Shown one piece after another: positions 8,048-12,665 of a stretch of DNA of 12,665 nt. The notes under the pieces were generated by a model that worked only from the letters and a program-made list of their open reading frames with translations, did not search any database and had not been told where the DNA came from. The number at the start of each line of letters is the position of its first letter. The stretch's first letter is position 1. Made by a program: the position numbers and the translations under genes. Source of the DNA: Succinimonas sp963628765 (GTDB lineage: Bacteria; Pseudomonadota; Gammaproteobacteria; Enterobacterales; Succinivibrionaceae); assembly GCA_963628765.1 (NCBI GenBank), contig CAVGFV010000089.1:1-12665 (forward strand), written 5' to 3'.

Positions 8048-8078
8048 AAAAATCACTCGGCCATGCCGAGTGATTTTT
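8048..8078. terminator. Bidirectional intrinsic terminator
   Basis: AAAAATCACTCGG (8048-8060) pairs perfectly with CCGAGTGATTTTT (8066-8078) around a 5-base CCATG loop. The stem is flanked by A residues on the left and T residues on the right, so it can end both the plus-strand YczE-type transcript and the minus-strand acyltransferase transcript, whose stop codon is at 8081. Confidence 0.93.
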
Positions 8079-8080
8079 CT

Positions 8081-9076
8081 TTAAATATTGTGATACCTAC
8101 TAGGAAGATTAGGATCAGGTCTAGTTTTAAAACGCCTATGCACCCACATATACTGAGCAGGAGCCTGTCTAATCATCCCTTCAATAATTTTATTGCAGCG
8201 AGTAGCATCGCTAACTTCATCTCCCGAAGGGAAATCTTGAAGAGTATCTTCAATTACTAATTTGTATCCTTTGAACTTAGGAAGTCTTATTGTGTAAGAA
8301 GGTTGTACCACTGTATTTTTAATCTTGGCAAAGCCACTTGTGCCAGTAATAGTTGCTGCATCTTTTACGGCAAAAAATGGTACAAAAATAGAAACCCTTC
8401 TACCATAATCTTGATCTGGCGCATACCAAATAGGCAGTCCTTTAATCAAAGCCTTAACTATTGGTTTAACTTCGCGTCTATCAACAAGATATAAATTGGA
8501 ACGGGTTCTTCCTTTTACTTGGAGGTACTCTAAAACGATATTATCGTTAGGACGATATACTCCAACACCTTTCTTTATATAAGTGCCGTATATTCTCGCC
8601 ATAAGTTCGAGGGTAACGAAATGACAGGTAAGTACAATGACTCCTTTACCGCTTTTGGCAAGTTCTTGTGCTTTTTTCTGTTGTTCAGGATCAATGTGCA
8701 CTAATTTTTTGAGACGCCATTCTGGCCAATACCAAGCCATTGCAGTTTCAAAAATAGCCATACCCATATTAGCAAAATGCTCTTTTACTAGCTTGATGCG
8801 TTCGTCATATGGGATTTCAGGCATTGCCATTTCAAAATTTTGTTCGGTTATACGCCGGCGCCTTCTGACAAGACGATAGCAAACAAGCCCTAGAATGCGT
8901 CCAAACGTCATGAAAATTGGATATGGTAGGAGAATGATGATTCTAACAACAATCATCGCAAGCCAATCAAGCCAATAGCGAGGATGGAACATAGCAAGCA
9001 TGAGATGCGGATGCTCTTGCGCCTTGCTATGATATCCGCTTTTGTTTGTGTTGAGCTTTTCTTGAGCCTCACTCAT
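8081..9076 (-). CDS. lpxL: Lipid A biosynthesis acyltransferase, LpxL (HtrB)/LpxP type
   Basis: This inner-membrane enzyme adds a secondary acyl chain, from acyl-ACP, to Kdo2-lipid A on the cytoplasmic face. Recognisable LpxL features, in order, are HPRYWLDW (31-38), a membrane anchor near 38-60, a basic RRRRR patch (71-75), the HX4E catalytic motif H152-FVTL-E157, GVGVYRPNDN, RTRSN, IWYAPDQDYG, VPFFAV, and the C-terminal QYMWVHRRFKTRP. At 331 residues it is slightly longer than E. coli LpxL, through about 18 extra N-terminal residues. The ATG at 9076 has only AAGGA about 14 bases upstream, so the start is less certain; ATG codons 26 and 29 would leave almost nothing before HPRYW. LpxL, LpxP and LpxM paralogs are hard to separate, but HPRYW and RFKTRP favour LpxL/LpxP. 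It follows the repressor gene by 34 bases with no terminator between. Confidence 0.93.
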   Translation of the reverse strand: MSEAQEKLNTNKSGYHSKAQEHPHLMLAMFHPRYWLDWLAMIVVRIIILLPYPIFMTFGRILGLVCYRLVRRRRRITEQNFEMAMPEIPYDERIKLVKEHFANMGMAIFETAMAWYWPEWRLKKLVHIDPEQQKKAQELAKSGKGVIVLTCHFVTLELMARIYGTYIKKGVGVYRPNDNIVLEYLQVKGRTRSNLYLVDRREVKPIVKALIKGLPIWYAPDQDYGRRVSIFVPFFAVKDAATITGTSGFAKIKNTVVQPSYTIRLPKFKGYKLVIEDTLQDFPSGDEVSDATRCNKIIEGMIRQAPAQYMWVHRRFKTRPDPNLPSRYHNI

Positions 9077-9110
9077 AGGAAAAAATCGTATCCTTAAAAA
9101 TTTTTATCCG

Positions 9111-10121
9111 TTATTGGAATGAATGTATATCCCTTACGGAGAAACGTTTAATCAGAGTTGGAGTAAAGACTCGAGTAAGTCCTGTGGTATCTTCATCTCT
9201 ACTTATTCCTAACGCAATTGAAAAAGCTGAAAGTGCCATTGCATTAACAGGATTAAGAATTGTGGTAAGTCTTGGATGGAGATAACGGCTTATTGGCGTA
9301 TTATCATAGCCGATTATAGAAACATTCTCAGGTACCTTAATGTCGTTGTCACCAAGGATGGCCATAGCTCCAGCTGCTTGCATATCATTGTAGCATGCAA
9401 TAGCTGTAAAAGGCTGACTTGTGTTAAGCAATGCTTCAGCACCTTCTTCTCCGCCTTGTGGTGTTGGCTCTTCTTCCATAACTAAAGTTGGGTTATAAGG
9501 AATTCCTGCTTCTTCGAGAGCCTTTTTATATCCTTGGCGGCGACTTTCAGTATCTACAATCTGATGTGAAGATTTGATATAAGCGATTTGGCGGTGCCCG
9601 TTTTGAATTAGGTGTTTAACAGCAAGATAGGAACCAGTAACATCATCTAGGTAAACACAACGATCCTCATAGCCAGGAAGTTTTCTGTTAATGAGAACCA
9701 TGCCTTTTTGATCTCTCATATATATAGATAATGTTTCATCACTAATCATGAGGGCATGTACAATGATAATCTTACAGCGATGTCTGATGAGTTCATCAAT
9801 ACATTGTCTTTCCTTTTCTTCGGAATGGTAACCAGCGTTGATGATAAGAGACATACCATTTTTTCTAGCATTTATATCAATTATCTTTGCCATGCTACCG
9901 AAATAAGGATCATTTGGATCAGCAATAGTCATACCTACTGTTTCGCTATCTTGTTTTGAAGCTATTCTTGCGGAAACATTAGGATGATAATTAAGTTCGT
10001 CTTGAGCTTTTATAACAGCAGCTCTTGCTTCAGGAGAAACTTTGCTAGAATTATTGATTACGCGCGAAACAGTGGCTACAGATACCTTTGCCAATTGTGC
10101 AACATCTTTTATTGTGGCCAT
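9111..10121 (-). CDS. LacI-family transcriptional repressor, GalR/GalS-like
   Basis: The 336-residue protein begins MATIKDVAQLAKVSVATVSRVINNS, a LacI-type helix-turn-helix nearly identical to that of E. coli GalR/GalS. A hinge helix (NVSARIASKQ) and a periplasmic-binding-protein-like effector domain follow. Close GalR/GalS likeness continues through ETVGMTIADPNDPYFG, KERQCIDELIRHRC, GMVLINRKLPGYEDRC, FTAIACYNDMQAAGAM and FTPTLIKRFSV. Binding of galactose or a related sugar and release of GTGNAANCGNTTNCAC-type operators are expected from family knowledge, but no gal genes are in the window. The ATG has AGAAGG about 10 bases upstream. Two promoters lie upstream, the distal one with a matching operator inside it, so autorepression is likely. 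The acyltransferase gene follows on the same strand and could be co-transcribed. Confidence 0.92.
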   Translation of the reverse strand: MATIKDVAQLAKVSVATVSRVINNSSKVSPEARAAVIKAQDELNYHPNVSARIASKQDSETVGMTIADPNDPYFGSMAKIIDINARKNGMSLIINAGYHSEEKERQCIDELIRHRCKIIIVHALMISDETLSIYMRDQKGMVLINRKLPGYEDRCVYLDDVTGSYLAVKHLIQNGHRQIAYIKSSHQIVDTESRRQGYKKALEEAGIPYNPTLVMEEEPTPQGGEEGAEALLNTSQPFTAIACYNDMQAAGAMAILGDNDIKVPENVSIIGYDNTPISRYLHPRLTTILNPVNAMALSAFSIALGISRDEDTTGLTRVFTPTLIKRFSVRDIHSFQ

Positions 10122-10152
10122 ATTGCTTTAACCTTCTAAGTATTTGGAAAAT

Positions 10153-10172
10153 TTACATTATGTTTAATGTAA
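10153..10172. repeat. Perfect inverted repeat upstream of the repressor gene
   Basis: TTACATTATGTTTAATGTAA has 8-bp perfect arms around TGTT. It lies 32 bases before the repressor ATG and at the predicted start site of the proximal promoter. It lacks the central CG of LacI-family operators, so it may bind another regulator or form a leader hairpin. Confidence 0.5.
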
Positions 10173-10177
10173 TTTAA

Positions 10178-10205
10178 ATCATATTGTGCAACGAGTATTT
10201 GTAAA
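10178..10205 (-). promoter_or_regulatory. Candidate proximal promoter of the GalR-like gene
   Basis: On the minus strand TTTACA (5 of 6), a 16-base spacer and TATGAT (5 of 6) predict a start near 10171, about 50 bases before the ATG. The match is good, although this gap is AT-rich and chance matches are likelier here. Confidence 0.45.
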
Positions 10206-10299
10206 TATTATTTTTATTACAATTTATTGCCTTATTTTACATGAAAATATAGCATCTTAAAACGAATATATACAATGAAATAATATAATTAACATTTAT

Positions 10300-10327
10300 A
10301 TTATATACTTGAAAACGTTTCTGTAAA
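10300..10327 (-). promoter_or_regulatory. Near-consensus distal promoter of the GalR-like gene
   Basis: On the minus strand TTTACA (5 of 6), a 16-base spacer and a perfect TATAAT predict a start near 10293 and a leader of about 170 bases. The spacer consists almost entirely of a LacI/GalR-type operator core, which supports it being a real, regulated promoter. Confidence 0.55.
10309..10324. promoter_or_regulatory. LacI/GalR-type operator within the promoter spacer
   Basis: TTGAAAACGTTTCTGT, centred on CG with the perfect palindrome AAACGTTT, matches about 8 to 9 of 12 fixed positions of the GalR consensus GTGNAANCGNTTNCAC; the left half is better than the right. A repressor bound here would block RNA polymerase at the promoter 10300-10327. 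The adjacent gene encodes a GalR-like protein, so autoregulation is the simplest reading. Confidence 0.5.
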
Positions 10328-10684
10328 ATTTAAATTTTTTTTCATAAAGAATTAGCATTTCTTGTTTTAATTGATGATTGAATTTAAATTTCTAAACTTA
10401 CGAGTTACTGATAAAAATTTTGTAATTCTTGTTTTTCTGTAAGAGAATATGAAACCTGCATTGTTCGTATTAATGCTTTTGCGTGAACACAAGTATACGA
10501 TAGGCGTCGTGTTACATTGGAGTTTTGTAATTTATATTCTAAGTGTTTATGTGAATGAGCTTTAGATGATAAAGTCGTTTTGAACTTACTAATCTTGATT
10601 TAGAAGCCAATAACCCCGCTTTATCTGATTATCAATGATAAAAATAGTGAGCTTGTGAATTAATATCTTTTATGGTGATATCTT
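10328..10684. other. Rest of the 563-base AT-rich gap before the dnaC-like gene
   Basis: The gap between the repressor gene and the dnaC-like gene spans 10122-10684; its left part holds the promoters and operator listed separately. In the remainder I see no recognisable RNA gene or strong promoter. It holds a 38-codon open frame at 10449-10565 on the plus strand (ATG to TAG, hydrophobic, starting MKPALFVLMLL), which lacks a well-spaced ribosome binding site. It also holds the palindrome TTATCAATGATAA at 10629-10641, 44 bases before the dnaC-like ATG, which may be an operator. Confidence 0.4.
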
Positions 10685-11599
10685 ATGAGTGAAAACGGAA
10701 GAGATGTTTTGGATAAAGATCCAGAACTTAGACATGATCTAGAAACACTTCTTAAGAATGTTCTAAATGCCCCAAATTCTATAAAAGCAAATAAACTTAC
10801 AGAATTGATCTCAAGGCTCGAAAATGTAACTGGCAAAAAAGTAAAGAGCTATGAAGAAATACAACAGGAATACCGAGCTCATTTAAATCAGGATTTAAGG
10901 AAACTTGACAATGCTAACCGCCAAGCTCGCATAAATGCTCTTTTGGGGCAATGTGAAATTAATACTTTTTGGGAATTCGAAAATATTAATTGCGAGAATA
11001 ACCCTGAGTATAAAAATTCAGTGGAAAAATGTCTAAATTTTGTGCGTTACTTTGATCTGTATGAAGAAGGATTCCATATGAAAGACATTGATGGATTTGA
11101 TGTCTTTCATAGTCCTGGTGTTCTCCTTTGGATATATGGTGATTATGGTGTTGGAAAGTCAATGTTAGCCGGAGCTGTGGCACATTCTTTAATGAGGGAA
11201 CAACTTGTTGAAGTAGATTTTAGACAGTGGTTTACTATCTTTCAAAAAAGCCAAATGCTAAAAGATGATGATAAAGCTTACGATAGCTATATGGAACATC
11301 TATACAATGTAAGGCTTTTGGTTATTGACGAGGTTGCTGTAGATAAAACAAAACTTACAGAAGCGCAAAGGCGTGATTTAGGTCGAGTCCTACGAGCTCG
11401 TAAAAACAATCATCGTAACACCATTATCGTTTCAAATGCAGGTCATGATGAACTCCAAACCCTTATTGGTGATTTTTGTTGGGAATCAATCAAGAATTAT
11501 TCCACGGTGATCATGTGTGAGCTCAAAGGAAGAAATCGTCGCCCAGAATTGGTAGGGATAGATCCACAAACAATGAAAAGGTTAAATACCCAAAAATAA
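10685..11599 (+). CDS. DnaC/IstB-type AAA+ ATPase, probable replicative helicase loader
   Basis: The 304-residue protein has a helical N-terminal part (1-90) and a DnaC-like linker (FWEFENINCENNPEYKNSVE, 95-114). A AAA+ core follows: Walker A GDYGVGKS (152-159), Walker B LLVIDE (211-216) and a sensor 1 region TIIVSN (246-251). The arrangement resembles E. coli DnaC, which delivers DnaB helicase to the origin; IstB transposition helpers share the core, but no transposase is nearby. It is about 60 residues longer than E. coli DnaC, with extra residues at the N-terminus and around 124-145. The usual box VII motif (DnaC GERVMDR) reads GDFCWES here, so the arginine-finger position is not arginine. 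The ATG is preceded by GGTGA, a modest ribosome binding site. ruvX follows by 44 bases, so the two may share a transcript; no dnaT is present. Confidence 0.8.
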   Translation: MSENGRDVLDKDPELRHDLETLLKNVLNAPNSIKANKLTELISRLENVTGKKVKSYEEIQQEYRAHLNQDLRKLDNANRQARINALLGQCEINTFWEFENINCENNPEYKNSVEKCLNFVRYFDLYEEGFHMKDIDGFDVFHSPGVLLWIYGDYGVGKSMLAGAVAHSLMREQLVEVDFRQWFTIFQKSQMLKDDDKAYDSYMEHLYNVRLLVIDEVAVDKTKLTEAQRRDLGRVLRARKNNHRNTIIVSNAGHDELQTLIGDFCWESIKNYSTVIMCELKGRNRRPELVGIDPQTMKRLNTQK

Positions 11600-11643
11600 A
11601 ATACAAAAATCTTGGAATTAAAAATTACTTATTTGAGAAAAAT

Positions 11644-12081
11644 ATGTCTAACGAAAAAGGGAAAAGAACAGTTTTAGCATTTGATTTCGGGGTGAAGAGT
11701 ATTGGAGTTGCTTTTGGTAGTGAATTTACAGGGAAAGCACAAGCTATTTCTGCCCTTAAAGCTCGCGACGGAATCCCTAATGAAGTAGAAATGGCTAAGC
11801 TTTTTACCGAATGGAAGCCAGATTATGTGGTAGTAGGGCTACCTCTAAATATGGATGGTAGTTATCAGGAAGTAACTTATCGTGCAAAAAAATTTGGCAA
11901 TAGGCTTTGTAATAAGTTTCATATTCAAGTGATATTCAAAGATGAAAGACTCACTACTAAGGAAGCTAGAGCTACGTTGTACGAAGATGGCGGTTACAAG
12001 GCTTTAGAAAAAGGAATGGTAGATTCTCTATCAGCTGTTTATATCTTAGAAGGGTATTTTTCAAGTATTGAAAAATCTTAA
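11644..12081 (+). CDS. ruvX: YqgF/RuvX family RNase H-fold nuclease (16S rRNA processing / Holliday junction resolvase-like)
   Basis: At 145 residues this is a standard-length YqgF/RuvX protein. Family motifs are all visible: FDFGVKSIGVA with D14, VVGLPLNMDG (63-72), DERLTT (100-105) with E101, and VDSLSAVYIL with D127. Those acidic residues form the RNase H-like metal site. E. coli YqgF is implicated in 5' end maturation of 16S rRNA, and the family is also annotated as a putative Holliday junction resolvase. In E. coli it follows yqgE; here it follows a dnaC-like gene by 44 bases and no yqgE is present. The ribosome binding site is weak (GAGAA). I see no convincing terminator after it. Confidence 0.95.
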   Translation: MSNEKGKRTVLAFDFGVKSIGVAFGSEFTGKAQAISALKARDGIPNEVEMAKLFTEWKPDYVVVGLPLNMDGSYQEVTYRAKKFGNRLCNKFHIQVIFKDERLTTKEARATLYEDGGYKALEKGMVDSLSAVYILEGYFSSIEKS

Positions 12082-12265
12082 TCTCTAAGCTCAAAATTTC
12101 ACATCGTACAATTCATTAAAGCCTCTGTATTAAACTATTCCTTGCTATTAGTTTTAAAGGGGTAATTTTCTTGGTTTCTTAGATTTTCACAATAAAAATT
12201 TTTGCCAAAAAGCGTGCCTAAAATTCTTGTATGGTGCGTGATATGAGAAGTTGCTTATATTTTTT

Positions 12266-12271
12266 TATAAT
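12266..12271 (+). promoter_or_regulatory. Possible -10 element TATAAT upstream of the small-protein gene
   Basis: A perfect TATAAT lies in a T-rich stretch with no recognisable -35 at 15-18 bases. Its start site near 12278 would put the GalR-like operator at about +8 to +23. An alternative is TTGTGA (12284-12289), 18 bases, TAAATA (12308-12313), with the operator in the spacer. Both are weak. Confidence 0.25.
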
Positions 12272-12285
12272 TTTTTAATAGCTTT

Positions 12286-12301
12286 GTGAAAATGTTTTCA
12301 G
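12286..12301. promoter_or_regulatory. Second GalR-like operator, before the small-protein gene
   Basis: GTGAAAATGTTTTCAG matches about 10 of 12 fixed positions of GTGNAANCGNTTNCAC and contains the near-perfect palindrome TGAAAATGTTTTCA (6-bp arms, TG centre). It lies 75 bases before the start of the 76-residue protein and may place that gene under the GalR-like repressor encoded 2.2 kb away. Confidence 0.4.
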
Positions 12302-12336
12302 ATATTCTAAATATAGCTAGATTTTTAGGGGCAATT

Positions 12337-12358
12337 AGAGATAATGAAAGTAATCTCT
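12337..12358 (+). repeat. Short leader hairpin before the small-protein gene
   Basis: AGAGAT (12337-12342) and ATCTCT (12353-12358) form a 6-bp stem with a 10-base loop, ending eight bases before GGAGG. It leaves the ribosome binding site free. It is short enough to be chance. Confidence 0.25.
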
Positions 12359-12375
12359 TGATTTTGGAGGTCCCT

Positions 12376-12606
12376 ATGGCATCACGTATTAGTAATGTTT
12401 TAAATGCGCGTTCTCGTGCTTCTTCAGCTTCTGCTACTACCGCGGATTCAGGAGTTGTATCTGTATCATCTGGGAAAAAGAAGGAGAAAAAGAGTTGTTG
12501 GAGAGAAATTGAACGACTCAAAAGTAAGTTAAAACTTCTCAAAGCTCTCAAGGAAATTGATCCAGATTTCGATCCTTATTCCAGTCAAGAATATATGGAA
12601 TTCTAA
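12376..12606 (+). CDS. Small basic protein of unknown function (76 residues)
   Basis: I do not recognise this protein. The start is set at ATG 12376 because GGAGG lies five bases upstream; the frame is open back to a GTG at 12286, but that has no ribosome binding site and falls inside the operator-like site. The product has a Ser/Ala-rich, low-complexity N-terminal half (SRASSASATTADSGVVSVSS), a lysine cluster (GKKKEKK, 33-39), a probable basic amphipathic helix (CWREIERLKSKLKLLKALKEI) and an acidic, aromatic tail (DPDFDPYSSQEYMEF). It has one cysteine, and no signal peptide or membrane helix. The basic helix could bind nucleic acid or a partner protein, but nothing proves that. A good ribosome binding site and an organised leader argue for a real gene. 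The overlapping minus-strand frame (12255-12551) is a shadow. Confidence 0.6.
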   Translation: MASRISNVLNARSRASSASATTADSGVVSVSSGKKKEKKSCWREIERLKSKLKLLKALKEIDPDFDPYSSQEYMEF

Positions 12607-12665
12607 AGAATAAACTGTTTCCTTTTTCAAGTACTTTTTTCTGACAGTTTGGGAAGTCACTCTGA

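Noticed and set aside
9137..9152. GalR-operator-like GGAGAAACGTTTAATC near the acyltransferase gene
   Set aside because: It lies within the coding end of the repressor gene (Lys-Arg-Phe-Ser-Val), a conserved protein segment, and matches only about 8 of 12 fixed positions.
10685..11599. The DnaC-like protein as an IstB of an IS21-type element
   Set aside because: No istA transposase, terminal inverted repeats or target duplication are visible, and ruvX, a housekeeping gene, follows directly.
12132..12154. AAACTA/TAGTTT inverted repeat as a ruvX terminator
   Set aside because: The stem is only 6 bp and AT-rich, and no T tract follows.
12255..12551. 98-codon minus-strand frame opposite the small-protein gene
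   Set aside because: It overlaps the plus-strand gene, which has a clear GGAGG and sensible start; the minus frame has no good ribosome binding site and extends through the leader and operator region.
12612..12650. AAACTGT/ACAGTTT inverted repeat after the small-protein gene
   Set aside because: The 7-bp arms enclose a 25-base loop and are followed by GGGAAG rather than T residues, so it is not a convincing terminator; the window ends too soon to judge it as a control site.

Overview
The window reads as chromosome of an AT-rich Gram-negative gammaproteobacterium. A lipid A acyltransferase of the LpxL type, a periplasmic SH3 protein of the YgiM type, an enterobacterial-style GlnE, a GalR/GalS-like repressor and a DnaC-like helicase loader all point there. 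A low-G+C lineage such as the Succinivibrionaceae is my guess; no rRNA or other firm marker is present. I see no tRNA, rRNA, CRISPR array, insertion sequence or prophage gene.

Left part (1-7189): on the minus strand lie a YgiM-like SH3/anchor protein and, upstream of it, a two-gene operon for a DUF47 (PhoU-like) protein and a Pit phosphate transporter. Divergent from these, a CYTH-domain protein (YgiF type, lacking the CHAD half) and glnE form a tight plus-strand operon. E. coli also has ygiM divergent from ygiF-glnE; here the phosphate pair lies between them.

Middle part (7190-10121): a YczE-type membrane protein follows glnE, behind a long hairpin that buries its ribosome binding site. It meets an lpxL-type acyltransferase gene convergently at a strong bidirectional terminator. 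Upstream of the acyltransferase, on the same strand, lies the GalR/GalS-like repressor gene. A near-consensus promoter upstream of that gene carries a LacI/GalR-type operator in its spacer, which suggests autoregulation.

Right part (10122-12665): a 563-base AT-rich gap precedes a dnaC-like ATPase gene and ruvX (yqgF), both on the plus strand. A leader with a second GalR-like operator then precedes a short gene for an unrecognised 76-residue basic protein.

Most of the window is housekeeping: phosphate uptake, control of glutamine synthetase, the outer membrane, replication and rRNA/recombination functions. No multi-gene novel system is evident. The most interesting signals are regulatory: the hairpin before the YczE-type gene, the two matching operators, and the orphan small protein behind one of them.
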